The notes under the pieces are model-generated. The model had not been told where the DNA came from. It worked only from the letters and a program-made list of their open reading frames with translations, and did no database searches. A stretch of DNA of 64,000 nucleotides from Globisporangium splendens (lineage: Eukaryota; Oomycota; Peronosporomycetes; Pythiales; Pythiaceae). Location of the stretch: the NCBI GenBank assembly GCA_006386115.1, contig VFIW01000085.1:124001-188000 (forward strand), written 5' to 3'. A program made the position numbers and the translations under genes. This document shows, piece after piece, positions 1-11,100 of this stretch; within the stretch, counting starts at the first letter, position 1; each line of letters begins with the position of its first letter.

Positions 1-1
1 C

Positions 2-3000
2 GAGGACACGAAGAACGTCAAGGGCTCGGACACGTCGAACGCCGACAACCGCTTCCGCGACAATGAGGAGCTCCGGTACTCGCTGCGCTCGCTCGAGAAG
101 TACGCGCCGTGGATCCGCCACATCTACGTGGTTACAGACGGCCAGATCCCGTCGTGGCTCAACATCGAGTCACCCAAGATCAACATCGTCAAGCACGCCG
201 ACATCTTTGAGAACAAGTCCCATCTGCCCGTGTTCAGCTCGCCGGCCATCGAGTGGAGTCTCGACAACATCCCGGGACTGAGCGACTCGTTCTTGTACTT
301 CAACGACGACGTCTTCCTCGGCTCGCACGTGCACCCAGAGGACTTTGTGAGCCAAACTGGCGTGCAGAAGGCGTACTTTGCGTGGGAGATCCCTTTGTGC
401 TCGCCTGGGTGCTGGGATACGTCCCTGCAGAACGGCCACTGTGACCGCGAGTGCAACGTCACGGCGTGCGACTTCGACATGGGCGACTGCGGCTGCGACG
501 TGAGTCAGGACGGTACGGTTACGTGCGATCCCGTGAAGATCGCGTCTCTGGAGGAAGCCGTGTCCAAGCCCCCCAAGATCCCTGAGCACCTCTGCCAAGG
601 GAGCTGCCACTACAAGTGGCTCGGCGACGGCGCGTGCGACTTGTCCTGCAATATCACCTCGTGTGGCTTCGATGCCGGAGATTGCGGCACTGAGCAGTTT
701 GTGGACTTGTTTTCCGCAGATCTGGTGGAAAATCATACCCTCGTGCAGGTGCCGCTCCAGGTCAACTCGACGTACTTGAACCTGACGGATGTGTTTGGTA
801 TTAATGGCAGCATTATCACGGCGGAGCATGACAACGAGCAGCTCATCAAACACGCGACGGTGTTTGAAAAGGAAATGCTGCTGCTGCTCGTGTTCGGACG
901 AGACGAGGAAGGGGAGCAGCTCACGAGCAGCGTGGTGTTTAGCGTCTACGGCAAAGACGTGAATGGGACGGAGATTACCTTCGACTTTTCGCTCGTGCGC
1001 GGCAACAAGATGATCGCGAGTGCACTCAACGGAGGGTACTACACGTTCCAGAATACTTCCATCAAGCCGCGCAACATTCGTCTCCCGTTCGGGATGCGTC
1101 AAGCGAGCATTCAAGACCGCAAGGACGATGAAGAAAACCAGGTTGTTGTCGACCTGGGTCTAGGAGATGACGTCGAGCGCGCAGAGGACAACGAAGTCAT
1201 GACGACTGAACAAGTGAAACGCGATCAGGACCTCCAGGAACTCGAGGTCGTGCTGCCGTTCAATGTGACGGGGAAGCACTTGAAAGAAGGCGACGTGCTG
1301 CAACTTGGCTACGACGTGAGTCTTCGCCTGCACGACGAAGTTGAGGACTTTGACTGGTCCGAGTACCAGTTGTGTCGCGTCCAGATTCCTGAGAAGGGAA
1401 AGATTGAGGAACCGAAGCCAGTGGATCCACCACTTGAAAACGACGAAAATGCTGTCGTCCAAGAGAGCGTTAACGATGCTGAAACTGGTTCTCAGGGTGC
1501 CGAAAACAGTCAACCGGACGGCAAGAACGCTCGCGAAGCGTTTACGCTTGGTGTGTTGGAGCAAATCCGTCAAACAGAAGAAGCAGATGGCCATGGCGAC
1601 AAACAAAAAGAGCACATGACCTTGAAGACGCTCGCGTTCGACGTCTTGGACCAGATTCAGCAGGAAAAGGCTGAAGAAGAAGCGACGTCGAGTCTGCCGC
1701 TCTGTCGTCTCGTGGAGAATGGCCGTAGCATCGCGCTGAAGTTCGTGATTCCAACGTTCAAGACACGCGCTGCATCGCCACCATCTTCGACGCCTCAAGA
1801 AGAGACGCCGCAGGAGAGTGTTCAAGATGCTGGCGATGCTGGAGCAAAAGCATCAGTACCTGCTGAAGCCACCGCCAGCGATGGCGCAGAGGAGTCTAGC
1901 GCCAGCATTGACGACGATTCGCCCAACCCACCGCAGGTCGTGGACGGCTCCATTTGCTTTTTCAACGCAGACGCCGACGACCCGAAGCGGTACTGCTTTT
2001 CTGTCACCATAGGCCATTTCCACCCGCATCGCGAGGTCGTCGTGCACAAACCGACGCTGTTAGCACTGAAGAATCCTATCAAGGCACCTCGTCCTGAAGT
2101 TGCGTACGAACCGTACCGAGGCGAACACAACGACGTGCTGCTCGAGCTCGTGTACGAATGCATTGACACGACGCTGCGCAAGACCGGGATGCAGCCCCAG
2201 GTATGCGATCTCCTCGAAGTCCCAAGCGTGCTTGATGCGGACGACAATGCAGTGGCACTTGACGATGCACGTGTGAAAAACAAAGAGGAAGGTCGGCGCA
2301 TGGCGTGTGAAGCCAAACAGCGCCGCCTCGCGTTGCGTGAAGAGCGGCGCAAGCAAGAGCAGCAAGAACGTGCGGCTGCAGGACCATTGTACTCAGCGAA
2401 AACGTGGCTTCGAGGTGCCGTGGACCGCGTGAAAATCATTGTCGGCGTCGCGACGCTCGAGGAAACCGAGGACGACATTGACGACATCGAGTACGAGGAC
2501 ATCTGCAAGCCGTACTTGCAGGAACAAGCAGAGAGCAACACGCCGACGCCTGCTCCTGAGATCTCGAAGGAAAACGCTGAAGCGCTGCTGTCAAAGGACA
2601 CGTTTGGGGATTCGCTTCGCTTTGTCAATAAACTGTACAACCGCGCGTTCGGCAAGGCACCAACTCGTCGTCGCGTGCCATCGCACATGCCGTTCCTGTT
2701 CAAGAAGCAGATCATCCGCGAGATCAAAGCGCAGTGGCCGAAAGAGTGCGCCGCGACGTCGTCGCATCGGTTCCGCCACCCGCAGGACATGCAATTCAGC
2801 TTTTCGTACTTTCACTACGTGCTCAATCGCCACAAAATCGTGCACCCGACGCTCCAGGAGATCTGGAAGGAGTACCTGGACGTGAACCGCAATGGCATCC
2901 TGGACGAGAACGAGCTGCTCACGGTCGCGAGTCTGGCACACGGCGACTATCCGCCAGACTCGTTCGTGACTGAGGTGCGTACGTGTCTGCAGCCGCAGAA

Positions 3001-3601
3001 GCAGGAGAAAGTGAGGGAAAAGGCCACGGGCGAGGGCACCGTGCGCGTCTCCGAGACGCTGACGCCGCACATCACGTTCAAGAACCTCGAAGCCTGCGAG
3101 TCGATCGCCAATAAATTGTTGCAGAATGTGCGGCGCGAGAAGAAGTTCGAGATCATGCCCGAGGACGAAGTGACGTTCCACATGCTGAGCGACAACTACC
3201 GCTTCGCGTGGAACCAGATGCTGGGCACGCGTGCGCGCCGCACCAAGTTCGTGTGCATCAACGACGACATGAAGCATCCGTCGACGTCCGTGAGCCAGAT
3301 CCTGCACGAACTCTTTTTATCGATCTGGCCCAAGCGCTCGCAGTTCGAGCTACCCTACCATCTCAAGAACCGCTACGCGCACATCGACGAGTACAACGAA
3401 GCGCGCAGGAAGCGCCACATGTACATGTGCGGCGTCGCCGTCATTGTGCTGCTGCTCGTGGTGTACTTTTGGAGCGAGTTGCGCGCGCTCTTTGGATTTC
3501 AGGACATTGCGCGCGCTCGCGCCGAGTCCGCGTCCAAGCTGACGGCCGATTTCCAGCGCGAGCAGGAGGAAGACGAGGAACGAGAGAACAAGAAAGAGTG
3601 A
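2..3601 (+). CDS. GNPTAB: GNPTAB-like N-acetylglucosamine-1-phosphotransferase (Stealth family), 5' end cut by window
   Basis: The reading frame is open from base 2, so the gene starts upstream; 1,199 residues are visible. Residues about 1-100 carry the Stealth CR2 core (DNRFRDNEELRYSLRS, IYVVTDGQIPSWL, YFNDDVFLG). Two Lin-12/Notch (LNR) cysteine repeats follow at about 133-163 and 197-229, each ending FD..DCG. An acidic variable region precedes a CR3-like stretch (VPSHMPFLFKKQI, about 890-935), an EF-hand loop (DVNRNGILDENEL, about 960) and CR4 (KFVCINDDM, SIWPKRSQFELP). A single membrane segment lies near residue 1145 before a short charged tail. In animals this family transfers GlcNAc-1-phosphate to lysosomal enzymes in the Golgi. 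That role here is inferred from domain order. No intron is apparent in the visible part. Confidence 0.88.
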   Translation, partial: EDTKNVKGSDTSNADNRFRDNEELRYSLRSLEKYAPWIRHIYVVTDGQIPSWLNIESPKINIVKHADIFENKSHLPVFSSPAIEWSLDNIPGLSDSFLYFNDDVFLGSHVHPEDFVSQTGVQKAYFAWEIPLCSPGCWDTSLQNGHCDRECNVTACDFDMGDCGCDVSQDGTVTCDPVKIASLEEAVSKPPKIPEHLCQGSCHYKWLGDGACDLSCNITSCGFDAGDCGTEQFVDLFSADLVENHTLVQVPLQVNSTYLNLTDVFGINGSIITAEHDNEQLIKHATVFEKEMLLLLVFGRDEEGEQLTSSVVFSVYGKDVNGTEITFDFSLVRGNKMIASALNGGYYTFQNTSIKPRNIRLPFGMRQASIQDRKDDEENQVVVDLGLGDDVERAEDNEVMTTEQVKRDQDLQELEVVLPFNVTGKHLKEGDVLQLGYDVSLRLHDEVEDFDWSEYQLCRVQIPEKGKIEEPKPVDPPLENDENAVVQESVNDAETGSQGAENSQPDGKNAREAFTLGVLEQIRQTEEADGHGDKQKEHMTLKTLAFDVLDQIQQEKAEEEATSSLPLCRLVENGRSIALKFVIPTFKTRAASPPSSTPQEETPQESVQDAGDAGAKASVPAEATASDGAEESSASIDDDSPNPPQVVDGSICFFNADADDPKRYCFSVTIGHFHPHREVVVHKPTLLALKNPIKAPRPEVAYEPYRGEHNDVLLELVYECIDTTLRKTGMQPQVCDLLEVPSVLDADDNAVALDDARVKNKEEGRRMACEAKQRRLALREERRKQEQQERAAAGPLYSAKTWLRGAVDRVKIIVGVATLEETEDDIDDIEYEDICKPYLQEQAESNTPTPAPEISKENAEALLSKDTFGDSLRFVNKLYNRAFGKAPTRRRVPSHMPFLFKKQIIREIKAQWPKECAATSSHRFRHPQDMQFSFSYFHYVLNRHKIVHPTLQEIWKEYLDVNRNGILDENELLTVASLAHGDYPPDSFVTEVRTCLQPQKQEKVREKATGEGTVRVSETLTPHITFKNLEACESIANKLLQNVRREKKFEIMPEDEVTFHMLSDNYRFAWNQMLGTRARRTKFVCINDDMKHPSTSVSQILHELFLSIWPKRSQFELPYHLKNRYAHIDEYNEARRKRHMYMCGVAVIVLLLVVYFWSELRALFGFQDIARARAESASKLTADFQREQEEDEERENKKE

Positions 3602-4073
3602 GCATGGGGAATGGTGTAGAGAGTGGAGATATCACATACACCACAGAGTATTGTCGTGAAGGAAACTGTACGAAGGAAAAGAAGGAGGAAGATATATACG
3701 TCACTAAATAAAAAATAAGAGTGAGAAAAATAAAAGAGTCGAGAGGAGGTTCCTAGTGTTTGCTGTGTGTGGTCTTGTGTGCGTTTCCGGTGTTTCAATG
3801 TGTCGGCATCCTTCTCGTCGACCATGGATGAGGCTTGTGTCTGTGCGTATATATTTGAGATGGAGAGCTCGAGATGCTGCTGCAATGTGGCTTCAAAGCA
3901 GTGGTATATGGAGCCGACAGCAACGCAGAACCCCTTCTTGTTACTTCCACACGGCGCCTGGTTCTGGAGGACACGAGCGGAATGCTTGGCTTGGCGCGGA
4001 GAAAGAAGAAATAGACGGATAGATACGAAATGAAGATGCTGGCATCGCTTGTCTTCTCTCTCTCTCTCTCTCT
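3602..4073. other. intergenic region with TC microsatellite
   Basis: 3' flank between two convergent genes. It holds no convincing coding frame. A (TC)n dinucleotide tract at about 4052-4075 runs up to the stop codon of the next gene. Confidence 0.6.
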
Positions 4074-4821
4074 CTAAAACACATCAGGCGGCTGGAAGTG
4101 CTCTGACGACGTGCTTGTGCTGGTCTGCAGATGCACGCTGAGCGCGTAGTTGGACTGCTCCAGGCGCTTTATGTGCTCGGCAGCCTGCGTCGCCAGGTTC
4201 CGCAGCACCACGTTCTCCTGCTGGCACTCCTCCTTCTGCTGGTTCTGGATCGTGATCGCGCGCTTCAGCAGCTTGTTCTCGCTATGCAGCCGTTCGATCT
4301 CCTTGTCTTTGCTCTGTGTGGACTCGTGCACCCGTGCTAATTCGTGGCGACACTGCTGGAATTCCACCTCTTTCTTCAGGATAAACTGCTCATACTCGGC
4401 TCTAATAAATGCCAACCATAACGACACACAAGCACACATAAACGGTCAATGAACGTCCCACATCCGACATATAACCAATTACATACCTAATGCGCGCGAT
4501 CTCGGCCTGCTTCGCCTGCTCAAAGTACTCGACGTGGCGCTGCGTGTACTTGGCCACGTCCTTCGCGGCATCGGACGCAGCCGCGCTCTCGTCGCTCACG
4601 CCGGCGCTCTCGACGCCGCCGCGGTAGCGCTTACTCCGCGACAGCTCAAAGGTTTCGGACGCGGCATGGCGCGACCGCTTCTTCAGTTCCGAATACGCTA
4701 TTAACGTCATTCCACACACATAGACATACACGGAAGCGACATTGTGAAGAGCTAGCTCTCCATATCCCTCTCTCTATTTATTCATACTGTACGCACCTGG
4801 GGAAGCGGCGATGGACGTCAT
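4074..4821 (-). CDS. small coiled-coil protein, three exons
   Basis: Exons on the minus strand: 4821-4797, 4697-4487 and 4401-4074. Donors (GGTGCG, GGTATG) and AG acceptors keep frame across both joins, giving 187 residues. Exon 1 encodes only MTSIAASP. Residues about 10-35 are basic (ELKKRSRHAASETFELSRSK). From about 60 onward the sequence is a long charged coiled coil with heptad-like leucines (EIERLHSENKLLKRAI, AAEHIKRLEQSNYALSVHL). I do not recognise the family; a structural or cytoskeletal role is only a guess from the coiled coil. The joined exons read smoothly (IARI-RAEYEQF), which supports the model. Confidence 0.72.
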
Positions 4822-5428
4822 GGCACTGGAATATATAGAGGGAGTGGCGAATATGCGAGTGTATGTATGGAGGGAGGACGACGCTGCTGCCACTGACGCT
4901 TTTTTGTTTTGTTTTGTTTTGTTTTCCTGTTGCACTGGTGCGTGATAATGGGGAACTGGAGTGTCTCCACGCGCAAATACTGGGGAATGTCCCCCCTCCC
5001 ATCTCCTTTGACCCAACAAGAGAGAAGGCAGATAACCACTCGGGCGGCTCGAATAGAAGACTCCTTTGTCCGGATTTTTCTTTCTGCGGGAAGTCCCTCT
5101 TTATAGCACAGCCTGCGATAATTGGATTCTTTGTTAGTAGTCAAATCTGATTTATGTATTATGAAGCAAGAGTGAAAATTGCTGACCTGCATAAATGCAC
5201 AATCTCGGTTTATGGGAGGAAACCACTGCGGGCGAAATGTGCAATGACACAGGAGAGAGGACGATCCGAGTATTGTTTCACCCCTTCTAACTACGAAAGT
5301 GTCGTCAACTCCAGTTTACACACATGCAACAACGCAAAAGTAACATTCGAGATGGTTTTTACAGATGTTACTTTTCACAACACACATGCACACAATCATC
5401 TTTGCTTACGGTACATACGTAGATTATC
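4822..5428. other. intergenic region with TTTTG repeat
   Basis: Upstream of the coiled-coil gene and downstream of the ankyrin gene. A short pentanucleotide (TTTTG)n tract lies at about 4899-4924. No coding frame is convincing. Confidence 0.6.
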
Positions 5429-6643
5429 TTATTTATGGGAGTTAAAAATCGCAAGCAGCTCGTCAAAGTGTTTCTCCTCCGCAATGGCGCACGGCGTTAA
5501 TCCGTTCTTGTCCACTGTGTCTGTGGATGCGCCATGCGCCAACAGCAGCTTCACGCAATCCACACGGCGCCACTCTGTCGCGCAATGCAGCGGCGATCGA
5601 CGGATGGACGCGAGATTCGCGTCGCCTCCGCGCTCCAACAGCACTTGCAACACCTCGGAATGGCCATTGGCTGCAGCATAGTACATCGCTGAGCACGAAT
5701 CTGCGTCCACCATGTTGACGTCGACGAGGTTTCGCTCGAGCATCGCTTGAACGAACGCAGTCTTGCCCTCCACAGCTGCATAGTGGAACGGATGCCGCGC
5801 CATCACACTGTCGACTTGTTCATGGCCGTCGCGGCGCAGAGAGACGTCGTACTTCACAAGCAAATTGAGCAGAGCCACGTCTCCATTCCCTGCAGCTTCG
5901 TGCCAGATCGTGACACCCATCGCGTCCACCACGTGCTTGTCTGCACCGTTGTTCAGCAGGAACTCAGCCACAGCGAAGTGACCTCCTGCGATGGCCACAT
6001 GCAGAGGCGAGTGATGCGTTCGGTTCACCAGGTTTACATCAGCTCCGTTTTTGACGAGAAGCTTCACCATGTCTTCTAGACCGTCTTGACTCGCGATGTA
6101 CACTGGTGTCACGCCCATTTCGTTCTTCTCATTGACGTTCGCGTGGCATTCTTCGACCAAGTACTGCACCACATCCAGATGGTTGCCCTTGACAGCATAC
6201 ATGAGTGGCGTCCGTCCCCGAGTCGTATGGCAATCGATGAGAAAGCCATACTCAACGAGCAACCGGCATGCCTCCAGGTGTCCATTCGTCGCGGCTTCAT
6301 GCAACGGTGTCTTCGCATATTTCTTCCGGCCACCGCCCAAATGGATCTCTCCGGCGCCGAGATGCAGCAACTTGCGGATCATGTCGCAGTGGCCCTCGCT
6401 CGCAGAGAGATGCAGCGCTGTCGATCCCGTGTGGTCCTGCGTCAACTGGAGCAAGTTGGTGCGCTCTTCTTGCACGTCGGCGGCCGCCATCGCGCCATTC
6501 TCCTGCGCCAGCAGCTCCTTCTCAAAATCGGCCAGTAACTCGTCGAGACTGCCGCATGCGCCCGTCTTCGCGTACTGCAGCAGCAGGCCACCGCGGTCGC
6601 TCTCCTGCTTGCGGTCCTTCCACTTGGAGCGCCGGCGTCCCAT
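5429..6643 (-). CDS. ankyrin-repeat protein
   Basis: A single-exon gene of 404 residues. The first ATG in frame is at 6643 (MGRRRSK); the open frame further upstream begins only with a non-ATG codon. After a basic N terminus and about 55 residues of leader, around ten ankyrin repeats fill the protein to its end (for example TALHLSASEGHCDMIRKLL, TPLHEAATNGHLEACRLL, SPLHVAIAGGHFAVAEFLL, TPCAIAEEKHFDELLAIF). There is no kinase, SOCS, DHHC or membrane segment, so it is a pure ankyrin scaffold probably used for protein-protein contacts. The partner cannot be guessed. Confidence 0.88.
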   Translation of the reverse strand: MGRRRSKWKDRKQESDRGGLLLQYAKTGACGSLDELLADFEKELLAQENGAMAAADVQEERTNLLQLTQDHTGSTALHLSASEGHCDMIRKLLHLGAGEIHLGGGRKKYAKTPLHEAATNGHLEACRLLVEYGFLIDCHTTRGRTPLMYAVKGNHLDVVQYLVEECHANVNEKNEMGVTPVYIASQDGLEDMVKLLVKNGADVNLVNRTHHSPLHVAIAGGHFAVAEFLLNNGADKHVVDAMGVTIWHEAAGNGDVALLNLLVKYDVSLRRDGHEQVDSVMARHPFHYAAVEGKTAFVQAMLERNLVDVNMVDADSCSAMYYAAANGHSEVLQVLLERGGDANLASIRRSPLHCATEWRRVDCVKLLLAHGASTDTVDKNGLTPCAIAEEKHFDELLAIFNSHK

Positions 6644-6896
6644 GACCTTCGCTCGTCTTATTGGCAACTGTAGGTTCTTGCCACAAAATCAAACTGTGAC
6701 CATCATTCCCCAAACTGGAGAGCTCTTTACCAAAACATGGTGGGTTTGCAATTTCAACGTTTGCCAAAAGAGGTTGTTTGTCGAAAGTAGGTGCAACAAT
6801 AATGACAACCATGGATGACAAGGTAGAATGGGCAGTCCTGCCGAATGCGTGTGTGTATTGGGCTTTATTGGTATGCTTGTATATTGTTTGGTTTAG

Positions 6897-7500
6897 TTAC
6901 TTGCTGGGTTCGTTGGGCTTTGGCACGGGCTTGAGCTCAAAGTCGTCTAGAATCAGCTTCTTGGTCATTTTCTGCAGGTGAACCCCCATAAAACAACACA
7001 GAAACCCACAGAGAGAGCTGTCAATGCACCACATGAACTCGCTCTACAGCAAAATCGGGTGTGTGGTGTGAGCAAGTAAGCAACCAGTTCGTGCACTTTA
7101 CCTGGTGCTCTTCCTCGAGGTCAAAGGCGCGCGTCGTGTGGCTCTTGATCACATGGTCGCGAGCCTCATACTTTCCGCCAACAAACTGCATCGCAATACA
7201 CAGGCAGATAGACACAAGTGTATCGTTAGCTCACCCCATGGCGATAGCGACGCCATTCCCTTCGCCACATGCACAAACGCATACCTGTGTTAAACCGACG
7301 TAGCCGCCGACGACGAACAGCAGCAGCGGGAGCCCGACGTTCACGAAGCGCGCGTCCTTGGACTGTTTCTTCTTCTTCATCCCCACGAGCGGCTTTTGCG
7401 GCAGCGGCGCATCGCCTGGGGTGTCGCTCGCAAAGCGCCTCGTGCCTCGCAGCAGCGGCCGCATGAGACCGCTCGCCATGCGCGTCGCCAGTGTCTTCAT
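6897..7500 (-). CDS. COX16: COX16-like cytochrome c oxidase assembly protein, three exons
   Basis: Exons: 7500-7285, 7185-7102 and 6971-6897; all joins are in phase. The ATG at 7500 opens a basic, arginine-rich mitochondrial presequence (MKTLATRMASGLMRPLLRG). The core has a membrane segment (VGLPLLLFVVGGYVGLTQF) followed by GGKYEARDHV and a basic/acidic tail ending DDFELKPVPKPNEPSK. GLP.LLF.V.G..GL.QF..GKYE is the COX16 signature. COX16 is an inner-membrane protein needed for subunit 2 maturation in complex IV. The length (124 residues) fits. The gene diverges from the UQCC6-like gene, with 183 bp between the two ATGs. Confidence 0.87.
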
Positions 7501-7683
7501 GTCCGTTGAGCTCTTGGTGTTGCGCTTCTTTATGAGAATGGCGAGAGTGAATGTCATTCCTTCATTTTCTACCAATCAAACTACTATGTCGATAATTATC
7601 AACCAATCATGTTGTGAGAGGAGTGCTGGTGCCGCAAATGAGCTCCATTTTCGGGATTTCGGGAACAAGAACCAACGAGAAGC
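7501..7683. promoter_or_regulatory. shared divergent promoter with two CCAAT boxes
   Basis: The 183 bp between the COX16-like and UQCC6-like start codons contain CCAATCA twice on the plus strand (7572 and 7603). A TCATTCC/TCATTTT stretch near 7555-7570 resembles the pyrimidine-CA initiator of oomycete promoters. That these sites act on either gene is inference. Confidence 0.45.
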
Positions 7684-7947
7684 ATGAGGATTGGCGTCAA
7701 GCAGTACGCGATTCTCTTTAGCGCGACGATGGGCTCGCTCTTCGCCGGCTCGAGCGTCATGCACGCGATCCTCAAGCCCGATCTGGTGCGTGTGTAGTTG
7801 CCTGATCTTGATCTGAGTGCGCGCCGTTGCGTGGGACTGACGCCAAATGAATGTGTTGTGTGTCATTCTGATGGACGTTCGTCATGCTTCCAGACGATCC
7901 CGGACCTCTCCGGCAACGATGACAACGACCGAAAGGAGCACCAATAA
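7684..7947 (+). CDS. UQCC6: UQCC6/BRAWNIN-like complex III assembly microprotein (51 aa), two exons
   Basis: Exon 1 is 7684-7785 and exon 2 is 7894-7947. The intron has a GTGCGT donor and a TTCCAG acceptor and is phase 0. The product is 51 residues. One hydrophobic segment (YAILFSATMGSLFAGSSV) is followed by MHAILKPDLTIPDLSG. The RPDLTIPE-type motif right after a single N-terminal membrane segment is the hallmark of UQCC6/C12orf73 (BRAWNIN, DUF4516), an inner-membrane protein needed for ubiquinol-cytochrome c reductase assembly. The intron sits exactly within that motif (KPDL/TIPD). It is too short and split to be found by simple ORF calling. Confidence 0.82.
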
Positions 7948-8155
7948 AGAGGAGAACATGGATCGCATTTGCACTGTGTAGATGCCAGCAGCAGGGACGT
8001 CCGATGGGTGCGCAGACATGGAGATCCAGAATAGCCGAGTATGTACGTGGCGCCATGGTCAGTGTTGCGCATGAGGCTCTCCAAAGCAATAATTTACGAA
8101 GATTCAAGTCACGTAGACGGAAAATATCTACTGTAGTTGGAATGGCACTTGTCGC

Positions 8156-11100
8156 TCACTGCCTTTGCTGCTGCTGCTCTTTTCGTTGCTTTTGTTGCAA
8201 TCGTCGAGCCTGTAAAAAACATAGAAAACTCGTGAGAATACGAACCAAGTCACCTCAACGGCATGCAAGCCCCGGTACCTTTTCCTGCTCTCGCAGTTCT
8301 GCGAGTCGCTGCTTCCGTCGCCGAAGAATCTCCTCTTGACGCTTTCGCTCGACGACTTCGGGGAGCTTCTGGTAGAGTCGCTTCGTGCGCTCTTTCATTT
8401 CCTGGGACGACACTTTGGCGCGCTCTCCGAACGCCATGCGATCCAGTAAGCGCTGCTGGTCCTCGGTCAAGTCCATCACTTCTCTACCTGGCGTGCCTGG
8501 ATCTTGTCTCTTTGGTGCATTAGATTGCGATGGCGCACTTGAAGTGTTTGGCTTCTTCTTGTCGTTCTCCTTGTTCTGCTGCAGAGTGCGTAGCTCTTCG
8601 CGCTTTTTCTTGAGCTGATCATGATGTTCCTCTACCCGGCGATGGAATCTTGGATGCCGTCGACGAAACGCGTCAGCCAGGGAAATTGGTTCTGAGCTGC
8701 CTTCTTTCGACTTACCATCGTGACCGCTTCCATCGCCAATCGGAATGTAGAGGCTCTCTGCGTTCTTCTTGGTCCTTTGCCGCACATTTACACCCGTAGA
8801 CGATGACATCGACAGGTTTGCATCTGAATACACACTGCCATCTTCAGATTCTTCATCCTTTTGCTCTCCTCGATCGAACCCGTCTCTCCTGTGGCGCGTA
8901 GGTGATCGGTGAGAATGTCTGCTCGAATCAGAGGCACTGGAACTAGAGCGGCTGCTGTGACCACTCCGATGCGCCATGAGCGGCGGAGGTGGACGACTCA
9001 TACCCAAGTTTCCGCCAAATGGTGGCGGCGGAAATATTCCCATTGCGCTTTTGATGAGTCCTTGACGGAAGAACTCAAAGTGCATCTCGTCTTTTTCTTC
9101 CTTCCAGACGCGACGAGACGAAGCCTCGGACTCGCCCTTGCGCTGGGATCCGTTCGAACTTACTGCGGAACCGTGATCTGACTGCACCTCATATCTTTCG
9201 TGGCTCGTACGACGACTTTGCAGCTGGTGTCTGTTGACGGACCCTGGTGAGCTCGAGCTCAAAGAAAGCTTCCTGGTCACATGTTCCTCATTGTGCTCCA
9301 AATCATCTTCATCTTCTCGGTCATCTTGATCGGGATATGCTCCTGATTCTCGAGGCGGTTGGTTCGCCGTTCTGCTTCTCAACAACCCGTGGTCCTCAAC
9401 CTCACGGATACTTCCACTTGAGACAGACGACGGAGAAGAGCTTGCCCAGCGTATAGGTCGTGGAGGCTCGCTCATGTCCTTGTTATGGCCAAACATCATC
9501 GCAGGAAGACGTAGATGCAAAGGCAGCGACTTTCCAGCAGCATCGGTCATGCTGACGAGGTAGTTGAAGCGGGCAGCCACAGACGTACTTGAATCAGAAA
9601 GCGAGCGTCGTCCTTGCGATTGCTCGCTGCCATTCCGACTGTGTTCCATTTTCTCCTCTTCTTCCTCATGTATGAATTGCCTATCACCGTAGCCACTTTG
9701 CCGGCTACTTCTCGCGGAATCTGCAAATTGGATGACCCCATCGCTCACGAATTCTCTTCCAGAGGCATACACATTCTCACTTGCCGCGTTTGAGGAAGCG
9801 TTCGAGTCGCGGTGACGTGGAATGCCGGCTGCCAGATTCACCTGTACAGAGAAACCGACGCTTGAAATCTCTGATATTCCACTGTCCGACAGTAATGACT
9901 GCTGCAGCATTCCCTCGTTCATCGCTTCTCCATCAAACTTCGTTTCTTCCTCCTCCCATTCAACGTCATGCTTTTGCTGCCACTCATTTTCACTTACGGC
10001 AGTGGGGCTTCGTTGCGACTGCAATTCGTCTTCTTCTTCAGCGTCCGAGGAATCAGGTGACATGTCATTGAATCTACTCCTATCTGCTTCAGGGTCGGCT
10101 GACTCAGCTTTTTGTCTTGGCGACTGCCTTCTGTAGCTTGACTTTCCTTCCGTAAGGTGATCGTGACTCTCACACCGATCCATGTTGTCATCAGCGCCTT
10201 GTTGACCGGCCCTAGGGAGATACAATGAGTCGGCGGCGTAAGTGGAGTCGCCGAGCATTTTGCTGAGAACAGGATCCGCAAGCTGGACATCATACTGATC
10301 CGGCAACTCCACACCAGACTGCTCGGAGTGCTGCCGGATCAAACTACCTGGCACTGGAAACATCGGAACCAACTTGTGAATAAAACTGTCGTCGCCATAT
10401 CCAGGGAGTCGATCGCTGCTAAAGCTCTCGTTGATAGAGCTCAGCGAATCCGATAGCGGCAGCGAATATTGAACTACAGACGACGACGAGCTTTCTCCTC
10501 CAGAAAAATGCTGCAGACGCTGCTGGATTTGCTGCAAGTACAAGTATCCGCGATCGCCTGCAAAGCCACCACTTGCCACGCTGACTGAGTCGTCAAAATT
10601 GTCTGCACTGTGGTCGCTCTCCGCTTGCGACTCGACGAATGCGTGGGACGCGATGGTAGGATACTGAACGCTTCGTGTGCCATCTTCCTTTGAAGAAATA
10701 TCACTTCTCAATGAATTGTTGGAAACCGAGTCGTTGAATCTGGGGTCCGATCTTAGTTCACTAATTGATTTTTGAATGGGTGCAGCAGCACTATTGGTTT
10801 CGTTTGAAATGCGCTCTGGAATCACGTTTTCTGCGATGAAAGAATGCTCTGTTTCATGTCTTTGGGAACTTTGAGCGTCACTTCTTGATGAATCGCTGGA
10901 AACTGAGTAGCTGAGTCTGGGGTCCGCTTCGAGCTCTCTGGTTGGTTTTCGGATCGGAGTAGTGCTGGTTCCACTGTCTTCGTGTTGTATGGTGTGGTCT
11001 GAAAGCACATTTCCTGTGTTAAATGATCGCTCTGCCTCTTGTCTTTGACGGCTCTGAATCATATCCAGCTCGTCTTGACACTGAGATGGCATTTCAGTAT

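Noticed and set aside
170..1114. 314-codon minus-strand frame opposite the GNPTAB-like gene
   Set aside because: It is antisense to a gene with clear domains, lacks an ATG-supported context and has no recognisable motif; it arises from GC-rich codon bias.
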